Positions 54,769 through 63,360 of a stretch of DNA of 64,000 bases are shown here, in pieces. The position numbers and the translations under genes are program-made. How positions within the stretch are numbered: the first letter of the stretch is position 1; the number at the start of each line of letters is the position of its first letter. Under the pieces are notes generated by a model, which worked only from the letters and a program-made list of their open reading frames with translations, had not been told where the DNA came from and made no database searches. Source of the DNA: Streptomyces sp. NBC_00273 (GTDB lineage: Bacteria > Actinomycetota > Actinomycetes > Streptomycetales > Streptomycetaceae); contig NZ_CP108067.1 of assembly GCF_036178145.1 (NCBI RefSeq), positions 6,151,501 to 6,215,500 on the forward strand, read 5' to 3'.

Positions 54769-55317
54769 TCAGGGGTCGACGATCTCGACCAGCGGCGGGT
54801 GGTCGTGCCACGTGCAGAACACCGACACCTCACGGCCGTCCCGGGTGAAGGTGACCCGGATCCAGAAGTCCGTCTTCCACACCTGCATCCGCCAATCGGT
54901 CGCCGGCGTCGCCGAGACCAGCTCGGCCGAGGAGGCGCCCAGGGAGAAGACGACCCGGCCGCCGGAGACCGGATAGGCCTGCACCTTCCCCGCGTCCTGG
55001 CCCGTCCGCTGGTTCGGGCCGGGGGCGGTCGACGGCTTCGGGGAGTTCTCCGGGGAGGCCCCGGCGCTCGCCGACGCGTCCGGGGTGGGCGACGCGGAGG
55101 GCGACGCGGACGCGGTCGGGGACCCGGTCGGGGAGGGGGACGGGGACGCCTGCGCGCCGTGCGTCGACGAGGACAGCGGACGGTTGGTCAGGGGTACCGC
55201 GAGCGGCGGATCGTAGGCCGTTCCCGACATGACGGTGTGCACGCCCCACCACGACAGCGTCACCGCCGCGCCGGTCGCCAGCATCCAGGCCATCGCATGA
55301 AGAAGTCCTCGTCGCAT
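54769..55317 (-). CDS. Membrane-anchored protein with Ser/Pro-rich stalk
   Basis: A 182-residue protein: N-terminal membrane helix (about 8-30), an extracellular low-complexity stalk of Ser, Pro, Ala and Thr (about 52-100), and a beta-rich C-terminal domain (WRMQVWKTDFWIRVTFTRDGREVSVFCTWHDHPPLVEIVD). No family is recognised. It lies divergent from the two-component system genes, with 79 bases between the starts, and may be a target or accessory sensor. Confidence 0.65.
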   Translation of the reverse strand: MRRGLLHAMAWMLATGAAVTLSWWGVHTVMSGTAYDPPLAVPLTNRPLSSSTHGAQASPSPSPTGSPTASASPSASPTPDASASAGASPENSPKPSTAPGPNQRTGQDAGKVQAYPVSGGRVVFSLGASSAELVSATPATDWRMQVWKTDFWIRVTFTRDGREVSVFCTWHDHPPLVEIVDP

Positions 55318-55396
55318 CAGGGCACATACTGCACCACCCGCCACAAGAGTGGCCCGACACCCCGCCGAGTCGCCCGGATGGACTACGGTGCGGGCC

Positions 55397-56086
55397 ATGG
55401 CAAGTGTGCTCGTGGTCGAGGACGACCAGTTCGTACGTTCCGCCCTCATCCGGCACCTGACCGAGGCCTCGCACACCGTGCGGAGCGTCGGCACGGCCCT
55501 TGAGGCGCTGCGCGAGGTCGCGCACCACCGCTTCGACGTGGTCATCCTCGACCTCGGACTGCCCGACCTGGACGGGTCCGAGGCGCTCAAGATGCTGCGC
55601 GGCATCACCGACGTACCCGTGATCATCGCCACCGCGCGCGACGACGAGGCGGAGATCGTCCGGCTGCTCAACGACGGCGCCGACGATTACCTGACCAAAC
55701 CTTTCTCCGTGGAGCACCTCTCCGCCCGGATGTCCGCCGTCCTGCGCCGCGCCCGGGCCGCCGCCGGGGCCGAACCGCCCTCGCGCGTCCTGCGCGTCGG
55801 CGGGCTCGCCATCGACCCGCTGCGCCGTCAGGCCGAGCTGGACGGGGCGGTACTGGACCTCACCCGCCGGGAGTTCGACCTGCTGGCCTTCCTCGCCGGC
55901 CGCCCCGGGGTGGTCGTGGCCCGGCGCGAACTGCTCGCCGAGGTCTGGCAGCAGTCGTACGGGGACGACCAGACCATCGATGTCCACCTGTCCTGGCTGC
56001 GCCGCAAACTCGGCGAGACCGCCGCCCGGCCGCGCTACCTGCACACGCTGCGGGGGGTCGGGGTCAAGCTGGAGCCGCCGCGGTGA
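55397..56086 (+). CDS. OmpR family response regulator
   Basis: This 229-residue regulator has a receiver domain (phosphoacceptor D52 in VILDLGLPD, K in YLTKPF) and a winged-helix DNA-binding domain (about 135-228; LTRREFDLLAFLAGRPGVVVARRELL, TIDVHLSWLRRKLGE). ATG 55397 lies 7 bases after a TACGGT -10-like box, so the mRNA may be leaderless. The histidine kinase gene starts 8 bases downstream. Confidence 0.9.
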   Translation: MASVLVVEDDQFVRSALIRHLTEASHTVRSVGTALEALREVAHHRFDVVILDLGLPDLDGSEALKMLRGITDVPVIIATARDDEAEIVRLLNDGADDYLTKPFSVEHLSARMSAVLRRARAAAGAEPPSRVLRVGGLAIDPLRRQAELDGAVLDLTRREFDLLAFLAGRPGVVVARRELLAEVWQQSYGDDQTIDVHLSWLRRKLGETAARPRYLHTLRGVGVKLEPPR

Positions 56087-56093
56087 GCGCGCG

Positions 56094-57500
56094 ATGAGAT
56101 GGGCGCTCGTCAAGGTGTGCCTCGCGGTCACGGCCATGGTGGTCGTGGCCTTCGCCGTACCGCTGGGCCTCGTCGTCCAGGAGATGGCCAGCGACCGGGC
56201 CTTCTCCAACGCCGAACGGCAGGCCGCCAGCATCGGGCCGACGCTGTCCATCACCACCGACCCCGTGCAGCTGCGCAAGGCGGTGGAGTCCACTCAGATG
56301 GGCGCCGCCCGGCGGATGGCCGTCCACGTGCCCGCGATCGGCGACAGCCCGCCGGTGGACATCGGCCGGGGGCGGGCCGGGGAGCGCGCCGTCGCGGAGA
56401 CCCGGCGGATGGGCCGGGGCACGACGGCATCGGTGCCGGGCGGCGGCTCGGCGCTGCTCCAGCCGACCGCGCTCGGCTCCGGGGACATCGCCGTCGTGGA
56501 GATCTTCGTACCGGAGAGCGAGGTCAGCAATGGTGTCGCGACCGCCTGGCTGGTGCTCGCGGGCGTCGGGCTGGCCCTGATCGTCGGCTCGGTCGGGGTC
56601 GCCGACCGGCTCGGCGCCCGGCTGGTCCGGCCCGCCGAACGGCTCGCGGACGCGGCGCACCAGCTCGGTGAGGGCCGGCTCGGCGCCCGGGTGCCCGAGG
56701 ACGGGCCGAAGGAACTCCGATCGGCCGCCTCCGCGTTCAACGCGATGGCGGACCAGGTCGTCGAACTCCTCGCCAACGAACGGGAACTGGCGGCAGACCT
56801 CTCGCACCGGCTGCGCACCCCGCTGACGGTGCTGCGGCTCAACACGGCCTCGCTCGGCGACGGCCCCGCCGCCGAACAGACCCGCGCCGCCGTGGAGCAG
56901 CTGGAGCGCGAGGTCGACACGATCATCCGTACCGCCCGGGAGCAGCGCCCGGCCACCGGCCCGGGAGCCGGGGCGGGCGCGGGCTGCGACGCCTCCGAGG
57001 TGATCCGCGACCGGATGGCCTTCTGGTCGGCGCTCGCGGAGGACGAGGGCCGCGAGGTGCGGCTCGCGGGCGTGGACCGTACCGTACGGATCCCCGTGGC
57101 GCGGCCCGAACTCGCGGCCGCCCTCGACGCCATGCTCGGCAACGTCTTCCGGCACACCCCCGAGGGCACTCCCTTCGCGGTGGACGTCCACGACGCGGGC
57201 GACGCCGTCATCGTGCTGGTCTCGGACGCGGGTCCCGGCATCGAGGACCCGGACGCGGCCCTGCGGCGCGGCAACGACGGCGGCCGCGACGGGTCGACGG
57301 GCCTCGGCCTGGACATCGTGCGCCGGGTCGCGGAGTCGACCGGCGGCGACGTGCGGCTGGGCCGCTCGGTGCTCGGCGGGACCGAGGTCCGGGTCTGGAT
57401 CGGCCTGGACGGGCGGAGCCTCGGCGGCCCCGGCGCGGGGCGGGCCGGGCGCGGCCGACGCGGCAACCGACGTAACCGGGGGCGCGCCTCGCAGGCGTGA
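56094..57500 (+). CDS. Sensor histidine kinase (OmpR-type partner)
   Basis: This 468-residue kinase has a first membrane helix (about 8-28), an extracellular sensor segment of about 120 residues, a second helix (about 148-170), HAMP, HisKA with ADLSHRLRTPL (H238) and a HATPase domain (MLGNVFRHTPEGT, DAGPGIEDPD, STGLGLDIV). The G2 region is complete. The C-terminal tail is basic (GRGRRGNRRNRGR). It is in an operon with the response regulator upstream; the signal is unknown. Confidence 0.9.
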   Translation: MRWALVKVCLAVTAMVVVAFAVPLGLVVQEMASDRAFSNAERQAASIGPTLSITTDPVQLRKAVESTQMGAARRMAVHVPAIGDSPPVDIGRGRAGERAVAETRRMGRGTTASVPGGGSALLQPTALGSGDIAVVEIFVPESEVSNGVATAWLVLAGVGLALIVGSVGVADRLGARLVRPAERLADAAHQLGEGRLGARVPEDGPKELRSAASAFNAMADQVVELLANERELAADLSHRLRTPLTVLRLNTASLGDGPAAEQTRAAVEQLEREVDTIIRTAREQRPATGPGAGAGAGCDASEVIRDRMAFWSALAEDEGREVRLAGVDRTVRIPVARPELAAALDAMLGNVFRHTPEGTPFAVDVHDAGDAVIVLVSDAGPGIEDPDAALRRGNDGGRDGSTGLGLDIVRRVAESTGGDVRLGRSVLGGTEVRVWIGLDGRSLGGPGAGRAGRGRRGNRRNRGRASQA

Positions 57501-57527
57501 TGTCGCCGTCTCGGTACGGTCCGCGGC

Positions 57528-57692
57528 ATGGACACCCTGATCTTCGGCGGGCTCCTCGCCACGCTGATCGCCCTGTACCGGGGCGCGTCCCGGACGGTCG
57601 TGCTCGGCGCGTGGTGGGCGGTGCTGATCGCCGTCACCCTGCTGACGGCGCACCACATCACCAGCGGCCTCGCCCTGAAGCTGAGCTACTGA
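57528..57692 (+). CDS. DUF5993 small membrane protein, 54 aa
   Basis: Short gene starting MDTLIFGGLLATLIALYRG and ending HHITSGLALKLSY, with two predicted helices. The composition, length and HH motif fit the DUF5993 family, which is found next to DsbB genes. Two bases separate its stop codon from the DsbB start, so the pair is translationally coupled. It may assist the disulfide-forming protein in the membrane. Confidence 0.75.
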   Translation: MDTLIFGGLLATLIALYRGASRTVVLGAWWAVLIAVTLLTAHHITSGLALKLSY

Positions 57693-57694
57693 CC

Positions 57695-58345
57695 GTGACC
57701 GCCACCATGCACAGCCTCGTGCCCGACGCCCCGCCGGAGAGCGGCCTGCTGGGCCGGGTCCAGTACTGGTTCGCCTGCTTCTTCGTCCTCGGCTGGGCGG
57801 CGGTGGTCTGCGCCGGCCTGTACCACCAGTTCGGTCGCGGGGAGATCCCGTGCCCGCTGTGCGTCGTCCAGCGGATGTTCATGCTGCTGGCCGCCCTGGG
57901 CGCGGCGTACGTCATCCGCGCGGCGCTGCTCAGCGGCACCGTGCCGGCCCGCGTCTACATGACGGGTTGGGGGATGTCCCTGGTAGCGGCGATCGGGGGC
58001 TCCTTCACGTCCTGGCGGCAGACCATGCTGTACGTCCTGCCGGGGAACAAGGAGGGCGGCGAGGTGCTCGGCCTGCACCTGTACCACTGGGCGTGGATCC
58101 TCTTCCAGCTCTCGGTGGTCGCCATCGGCGTCGTCCTGGCCTTCGCCCACATGACGGCCGACCGCGCCGTCCTGGCGGTCCGTCCGGGGCCGCTGCGCAC
58201 GGCGGGCATGTGCGCGCTGTGGTTCCTGGGCATGGTCATCGCCGTGAGCATGCTGGCGGTCTTCCTCCAGGAGGGCTTCCACTGGTTCCTGCCGGACGGC
58301 CCGAACCGGTACCGGTTCTTCTACGATGTCCGGATCTTGGGCTGA
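57695..58345 (+). CDS. Disulfide bond formation protein B (DsbB)
   Basis: A 216-residue four-helix membrane protein with the redox motif CPLC (PCPLCVVQRMFM) in the first outer loop and the conserved QRM/Arg that contacts quinone. DsbB reoxidises periplasmic thiol oxidases and passes electrons to quinones. The second loop cysteine pair typical of E. coli DsbB is not obvious, which is a known variation. It is coupled to the DUF5993 protein. Confidence 0.88.
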   Translation: MTATMHSLVPDAPPESGLLGRVQYWFACFFVLGWAAVVCAGLYHQFGRGEIPCPLCVVQRMFMLLAALGAAYVIRAALLSGTVPARVYMTGWGMSLVAAIGGSFTSWRQTMLYVLPGNKEGGEVLGLHLYHWAWILFQLSVVAIGVVLAFAHMTADRAVLAVRPGPLRTAGMCALWFLGMVIAVSMLAVFLQEGFHWFLPDGPNRYRFFYDVRILG

Positions 58346-58402
58346 CCGGGCCCGGGGTGGGCCGGGGCGGCCCGGCCTCCGTTCGACGAATGGATCTCCG
58401 CA

Positions 58403-59065
58403 ATGCGCTACGCAGTCCTCGGCACCGGGATCGTCGGCCGTACGGTGGCCGCCCGGCTCGACGGCCTGGGCCACCAGGTGGTCATCGGCACCAGGGAACC
58501 GGCAGCCACCCTCGGCCGCTCCGAGTACGCGCAGTGGCAGGAGGCCCACCCCACGATCGGGCTGGCCACGTTCGCGCGGGCGGCGCGGGACGGCGAGACC
58601 CTGGTCAACGCCACCGGCGGGCAGGCCAGCATCGCCGCGCTGACGGAGGCGGACGCCGCCCACCTCGACGGCAAGGTCCTCATCGACATCGCGAACCCGC
58701 TGGACTTCTCGGGGGGCTTCCCGCCGGTCCTGGACCCGGTCAACGTCGACAGCCTGGCCGAGCTGATCCAGCGCACCTTCCCGCGGCTGCGGGTGGTCAA
58801 GACGCTGAACACGATGAACTGCCAGATCATGGTGGACCCGGGGCGGGTCGCCGGCGAGCACCACGTCTTCCTCTCGGGCGAGGACGCGGACGCCAAGAAG
58901 TCCGTGCGCGAACTGCTGTACGCCTTCGGGTGGCCGGAGGCGAGCGTCCTCGACCTCGGGGGCATCGAGACGGCCCGGGGCACCGAGATGCTGCTGCCCA
59001 TCTGGCTCCGCCTGATGGGTGCGCTCGGCCACGCGGACTTCAACTTCCACGTCCAGGGCGCCTAG
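58403..59065 (+). CDS. NADPH-dependent F420-reductase-type Rossmann protein
   Basis: This 220-residue protein has an N-terminal dinucleotide fold (YAVLGTGIVGRTVAARLDGLGHQVVIGTREP) and the region KVLIDIANPLDFSGGFPP...VVKTLNTMN, matching the NADP oxidoreductase coenzyme F420-dependent family. Substrate unknown. It is monocistronic or loosely linked to the next small gene. Confidence 0.82.
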   Translation: MRYAVLGTGIVGRTVAARLDGLGHQVVIGTREPAATLGRSEYAQWQEAHPTIGLATFARAARDGETLVNATGGQASIAALTEADAAHLDGKVLIDIANPLDFSGGFPPVLDPVNVDSLAELIQRTFPRLRVVKTLNTMNCQIMVDPGRVAGEHHVFLSGEDADAKKSVRELLYAFGWPEASVLDLGGIETARGTEMLLPIWLRLMGALGHADFNFHVQGA

Positions 59066-59149
59066 CCAGGAGCCCGACCCGGACGGGGGCGCACATGTTG
59101 CTGCGCCCCCGGCCCCGGCCGAGGGTGGGCGTGACGGAAGGAGCCACGC

Positions 59150-59446
59150 ATGAGAGTCATGCTCAGGGCGCACATGGACACGGCCGCCACCAACGAGGGC
59201 ATCAAGACCGGCGCGCTGCCCCAGGCGATCAAGACCCTGATGGAGAAGGTGAAGCCGGAGGCGGCCTACTTCGGCCTGCACGAGGGCGTGCGCTCCTGTT
59301 GGATGGTCTTCGACCTGCAGGACAGCGCGCAGATGCCGCCGCTGATGGAGGACCTGTTCCTGCAGTTCCACGCCGAGGTCGACGTCGCTCCCGTGATGAA
59401 CGCCGAGGAGCTGGCGAGGGGCCTGGCGGCGATGAAGGCCTCCTGA
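59150..59446 (+). CDS. Small conserved protein, 98 aa
   Basis: A soluble alpha/beta protein (residues MLRAHMDTAATNEGI, AYFGLHEGVRSCWMVFDLQDS, LMEDLFLQFHAEVDVAPVMNAEEL) that resembles dimeric ferredoxin-like barrels of unknown function. GGAAGGAG lies upstream of ATG 59150. Its stop codon is the first unit of a tandem 11-bp repeat. Confidence 0.7.
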   Translation: MRVMLRAHMDTAATNEGIKTGALPQAIKTLMEKVKPEAAYFGLHEGVRSCWMVFDLQDSAQMPPLMEDLFLQFHAEVDVAPVMNAEELARGLAAMKAS

Positions 59447-59498
59447 GCCGCCCCTGAGCCGCCTCTGAGCCGCTCCTGAGTCACTCCTGAGGGCTCAC
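59444..59498 (+). repeat. Five 11-bp tandem repeats at a stop codon
   Basis: TGAGCCGCCCC and variants repeat five times (59444-59454 to 59488-59498), beginning with the stop codon itself. A run of nine C residues follows at 59540-59548. The 167-base gap to the TetR gene holds no other feature I can see. Confidence 0.75.
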
Positions 59499-59613
59499 CT
59501 CCGCTTCCGTACGCCGCCGCGGCCAGCACCGCGGAGGCGCCCCCCCCCACAGGATTCGGCGAGCGCGATGCGGGCGGCGGAAGCCCCTCGGGCACCTCCC
59601 GGCGGCGGGGCCC

Positions 59614-60201
59614 TCAGCGGAGGGAGTCGATCCAGCGTTCCAGGCGGCGGACCTCGGTGGCCATCAGCTCCGGGTCGCGGAAGGTGTTGGTGAGCAGTGA
59701 GATGCCCTGGTAGGCGGCGATCAGGGCGACGGCGAGTTCGCGGGCGTCGGCCCGGTCCATCTGCGCGAACTGCCGCTCGGCCCAGTCGAGCAGGACCTGC
59801 ATGACGGCGGCGATCGAGCGGTCGAGGCCGTCGGTGCGCTTGTCGAGCTCCGAGGCGAGGGTGCCGGTGGGGCAGCCGTACTGGGCGGTGAGCTCGCGCT
59901 GTTGGGCCCAGCCGGCCAGCAGGGCCTTCAACCGCTCCTCGGGGGTGGGGAGTTCGTCGAGGGCGGCGATCAGGCCCCGGAGGGTCTGGGCGTGCGCGTC
60001 GATCGCGGCCTCGACGAGCTCGTCCTTGGTCTTGAAGTAGTAGTAGACGTTGCCCACCGGGACCTCGGCCGCCCGGGCGATGTCCGCGAGCGTGGTCGGG
60101 GCGACGCCCTGCGCGTGCAGGACCTGTGCCGCGGCGGCCGCCAGCCGTTCCCGCTTGCCGGACGTCCGCCGGGCCTTCTTTGAGTCAGTCACCTGACTCA
60201 C
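59614..60201 (-). CDS. TetR family transcriptional regulator
   Basis: This 195-residue regulator has an N-terminal helix-turn-helix (TTLADIARAAEVPVGNVYYYFKTKDELVEA, about 35-65) and a helical C-terminal ligand domain. GTG 60201 starts inside a perfect 8-4-8 inverted repeat, so it probably represses itself. It is divergent from the NmrA-like gene (71 bases between), its likely target. Confidence 0.88.
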   Translation of the reverse strand: MSQVTDSKKARRTSGKRERLAAAAAQVLHAQGVAPTTLADIARAAEVPVGNVYYYFKTKDELVEAAIDAHAQTLRGLIAALDELPTPEERLKALLAGWAQQRELTAQYGCPTGTLASELDKRTDGLDRSIAAVMQVLLDWAERQFAQMDRADARELAVALIAAYQGISLLTNTFRDPELMATEVRRLERWIDSLR

Positions 60202-60257
60202 TCTAGACGAGCGATCGGGTGAGGGGCTATGGTCGCAACTAAGTCAGTCGACTAACT
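60181..60257. promoter_or_regulatory. TetR operators
   Basis: TGAGTCAG-N4-CTGACTCA (60181-60200) is a perfect interrupted palindrome overlapping the TetR start codon. A second site AGTCAGTCGACTAACT (60242-60257), near-palindromic around GTCGAC, lies just upstream of the NmrA-like start. Both contain AGTCAG. Confidence 0.75.
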
Positions 60258-60272
60258 CACAGGGGGATCATC

Positions 60273-61088
60273 ATGATCGTAGTGACGGGTGCGACCGGGA
60301 ACGTGGGGCAGGAACTCGTACGGATCCTCGCCGACGCCGGCGTGCGCGTGACCGCCGTCTCCCGGCGGCCGGCGGAGCTGCCCGAAGGCGTCCGCCACCA
60401 CCGGGGCGACCTCGCCGAACCGCAGGGCCTCGGCCCCGCGCTCGAAGGGGCCGAGGCGCTGTTCCTGCTCGTCGCCGGCGAGGACCCGCACGGCATCCTG
60501 GAGCGGGCCGCGGCCGCCGGGATCCGCCGGGTCGTCCTGCTCTCGTCCCAGGGCGTCGGAACCCGCCCCGAGGTGTACGCCCACCCCGCGCGGTTCGAGG
60601 ACGCCGTCCGCAGCAGCGGCCTGGAGTGGACGGTCCTGCGCTCCGGCGGCCTCAACTCCAACGCCTACGCCTGGGCCGAGGGCATCCGCACCCGGCGCAC
60701 GGTCGCAGCGCCCTTCGGTGACGTCGGGCTCCCGACCGTCGACCCGGCGGACGTCGCCGAGGTCGCGGCCGCGGTCCTGCGCGAGCCGGGCCACGCGGGC
60801 CGGACCTACGAGCTCACCGGGCCCGCCCCGGTCACCCCGAGGGAACGGGCCGGGGCGATCGGCGCGGCCCTGGGCGAGCCCGTCCGCTTCGTCGAGCAGA
60901 CCCGGGAGGAGGCCCGCGCCCAGATGCTGACCTTCATGCCCGAGCCGGTCGTGGAGGGCACCCTCGGGATCCTCGGCGAACCCCTGCCCGCCGAACGGGA
61001 GCCGAGCCCCGCCGTGCGGGAGGTCCTCGGTCGGGCTCCCCGCCCGTTCGCGGACTGGGCGGCCCGCACGGCCCCGGCCTTCCGCTAG
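60273..61088 (+). CDS. NmrA-like NAD(P)-binding protein
   Basis: This 271-residue atypical SDR/NmrA-type protein has an N-terminal [17 protein letters not shown] loop, [19 protein letters not shown] and an Arg-rich cap region. It lacks a clear Y-x-x-x-K in the right place, consistent with NmrA-type sensors or quinone reductases. TetR-type sites lie directly upstream. It is convergent with bglC, overlapping by 4 bases. Confidence 0.85.
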   Translation: MIVVTGATGNVGQELVRILADAGVRVTAVSRRPAELPEGVRHHRGDLAEPQGLGPALEGAEALFLLVAGEDPHGILERAAAAGIRRVVLLSSQGVGTRPEVYAHPARFEDAVRSSGLEWTVLRSGGLNSNAYAWAEGIRTRRTVAAPFGDVGLPTVDPADVAEVAAAVLREPGHAGRTYELTGPAPVTPRERAGAIGAALGEPVRFVEQTREEARAQMLTFMPEPVVEGTLGILGEPLPAEREPSPAVREVLGRAPRPFADWAARTAPAFR

Positions 61089-62539
61089 GCCTCGTCCCCG
61101 TAGGCGTAGAAGCTCCCCTTCCGGGCCAGGCGGGCGTACCAGTGGGCGCTGGAGCGGGGAGTGCGGGCCTGGGTCTCGTAGTCGACCTGCACGATCCCGA
61201 AGCGCTTGCTGTACCCGTAGGACCACTCGAAGTTGTCCATCAGCGACCAGAGGAAGTAGCCCTCCACCGGGGCGCCGTCCGCCAGGGCGCGGTGGACGGC
61301 GGCGAGGTGCGCCTCCAGGTAGCCGATGCGCTGCGGGTCGTGCAGGTCCGGGGCGTACGCCGCGCCGTTCTCGGTGACCAGCAGCGGCAGCCCGGGCGCC
61401 TCGCGGGTGAAGCGCATCAGCAGGTCGTACAGGCCGGTGGGGTCGATCGACCAGCCCATGTCGGTCCGCTCGCCCGGGGGTTGGTGGAAGGCGACCGACT
61501 CCGCCGCGGGCCAGGGGGAGTGCACCGCCGCCCCGTGCCCATCGGCGCGCGGGCCGTTCCCGACGGGGGCGGCCGAGACCACCGCCGGCGTGTAGTAGTT
61601 CACCCCGAGGTAGTCCAGCGGCTGGTGGATCAGCGCCTCGTCGCCGTGGCGGACGAAGGACCAGTCGGTCACCGCGGCGGTGTCCGCGAGCAGGTCCTGC
61701 GGGTAGGCCCCGTGCAGCAGCGGGCCGGTGAAGACCCGGTTGGCCAGGGCGTCGATCCGGCGGGCCGCGTCCAGGTCGGCCGCCGAACCGGTCAGCGGCC
61801 GTACCGCGCTGGGGTTGAGCGCGATACCGGCCCGGGCCCCGGCCGGCAGGGCCGCCGCGGCCAGCCCGTGGGCCAGGTTGAGGTGGTGGGCGGCGCGCAG
61901 CGAGTCGGCGGGGGAGGTGCGGCCGGGGGCGTGGACCCCCGAGGCGTAGCCGAGGAAGGCGCTGCACCAGGGCTCGTTGAGGGTGGTCCAGAGCTCCACC
62001 CGGTCGGCGAGCGCCGCCGTGACCTGCTCGGCGTACCGGGCGAAGGCGTAGGCCGTCTCGCGCTCGGGCCAGCCGCCCGCGCTCTCCAACTCCTGCGGCA
62101 GGTCCCAGTGGTACAGGGTCACGCAAGGCCGGATGCCGTACGAGAGCAGCTCGTCGACGAGCGCGTCGTAGAAGCCGATCCCGCCGGCGAGGACCCGCGG
62201 CCAGGACACGGAGAACCGGTAGGCGCCGAGCCCGAGCGAGGCCATCAGCCGCACGTCCTCCCGCCACAGCCGGTGGTGGTCGACGGCCACGTCGCCCGTG
62301 TCGCCGCCGTGCACCTTGCCCGGCGTACGGCAGAAGGTGTCCCAGATGGACGGCCCGCGCAGGGCCCGGGCGCCCTCGATCTGGAAGGCCGCCGTGGCCG
62401 TTCCCCACAGGAACCCGTCGGGGAAGCGCAGTTCCCGCCCGCCGGTGTCCGCAGCCGTGTGCGCGGCCGTGCCCGTGTCCGCTTTCGCTTCCGCGTTCGT
62501 GTGCGTGTCCGTGTGCGTGTTGGTCGGGAGTTGGGTCAT
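61085..62539 (-). CDS. bglC: GH1 beta-glucosidase (BglC-type)
   Basis: This 484-residue cytoplasmic family 1 glycosidase has the acid/base TLNEPW (E189) and nucleophile VTENG (E390), with the N-terminal [15 protein letters not shown] and the YHWDLP substrate-site motif. The first 35 residues (Thr/His/Asp/Ala-rich) come from a TG-rich simple-sequence stretch and are not part of the fold. Its position last in a cebF-cebG-bglC order matches the streptomycete cellobiose/cellotriose operon, in which it hydrolyses imported cello-oligosaccharides. Confidence 0.88.
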   Translation of the reverse strand: MTQLPTNTHTDTHTNAEAKADTGTAAHTAADTGGRELRFPDGFLWGTATAAFQIEGARALRGPSIWDTFCRTPGKVHGGDTGDVAVDHHRLWREDVRLMASLGLGAYRFSVSWPRVLAGGIGFYDALVDELLSYGIRPCVTLYHWDLPQELESAGGWPERETAYAFARYAEQVTAALADRVELWTTLNEPWCSAFLGYASGVHAPGRTSPADSLRAAHHLNLAHGLAAAALPAGARAGIALNPSAVRPLTGSAADLDAARRIDALANRVFTGPLLHGAYPQDLLADTAAVTDWSFVRHGDEALIHQPLDYLGVNYYTPAVVSAAPVGNGPRADGHGAAVHSPWPAAESVAFHQPPGERTDMGWSIDPTGLYDLLMRFTREAPGLPLLVTENGAAYAPDLHDPQRIGYLEAHLAAVHRALADGAPVEGYFLWSLMDNFEWSYGYSKRFGIVQVDYETQARTPRSSAHWYARLARKGSFYAYGDEA

Positions 62540-63360
62540 CCCTTCACCGCTCCTTGCATGATGCCGCCGACGATCTGCCGGCCGAAGAGGAGGAACACCA
62601 GCAGCAGCGGGAGCGTGCCCAGCAGCGCGCCCGCCATGATCACCGACTGGTCGGGGATGTAGCCCCGGCCCAGCCCGGTCAGGGCCACCTGCACCGTCGG
62701 GCTGCCGTTCTGGGTCAGCGCGACGATCGGCCAGAAGAAGTCGTTCCAGGCCATGACGAAGGTCAGCATCCCCAGCACCGCCATCGCGGGCCGGGCGGCG
62801 GGGAACACCACGTGCCACAGCACCCGCAGCGAACTCGCCCCGTCCGTGCGGGCCGCCTCCACCAGCTCCATCGGCAGCGCGTGCACCAGGTACTGGCGCA
62901 TGAAGAACACCCCGAAGGCGCCCACCAGGGTCGGCAGGATCACCGCCTGCAGCCGGTCGGTCCACGACAGCTTCGCGATCAGCATGTAGAGCGGCACCAC
63001 GCTCAGCTGCGGCGGGATCAGCATCGTCCCGATCACCAGCGCCAGCAGCGGCCGGCTCCCGCGGAAGCGGAGCTTGGCGAAGGCGAAGCCGGCGAGCGTG
63101 GAGAAGAACACGGTGCCGGCGGCGACCGTGCCCGCCACGATCACCGTGTTCAGCAGGGCGGTGCCCATGTTGGCGTCGGTCCACGCGAGCTGGAGGTTGC
63201 GCCCCAGGTTCCCGCCGAACCAGAACGGCGGCGGGGTCTGGGCCAGGCGCGTGTTGCTCCGGGACGCCGCGATCGCCGTCCACACGAGCGGGAAGAGCGA
63301 GCCGGCCGTGAACAGGGCCAGCACCACGTACGTGAACCGGCCCGCGCGCAGTGACCTCAT
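62536..63360 (-). CDS. cebG: Cellobiose/sugar ABC transporter permease (CebG-type)
   Basis: A 274-residue MalG-type permease with six helices and the EAA loop [27 protein letters not shown]. It overlaps the cebF-type gene by 4 bases (ATGA) and bglC by 4. Gene order cebE-cebF-cebG-bglC is characteristic of the CebR-regulated cellobiose importer; the substrate assignment rests on that context. Confidence 0.85.
   Translation of the reverse strand: MRSLRAGRFTYVVLALFTAGSLFPLVWTAIAASRSNTRLAQTPPPFWFGGNLGRNLQLAWTDANMGTALLNTVIVAGTVAAGTVFFSTLAGFAFAKLRFRGSRPLLALVIGTMLIPPQLSVVPLYMLIAKLSWTDRLQAVILPTLVGAFGVFFMRQYLVHALPMELVEAARTDGASSLRVLWHVVFPAARPAMAVLGMLTFVMAWNDFFWPIVALTQNGSPTVQVALTGLGRGYIPDQSVIMAGALLGTLPLLLVFLLFGRQIVGGIMQGAVKG

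Noticed and set aside
61085..63360. CebR operator (TGGGAGCGCTCCCA) inside bglC or cebG
   Set aside because: I did not find a convincing match in the visible part of the operon; the main sites would be upstream of cebE, outside the window.
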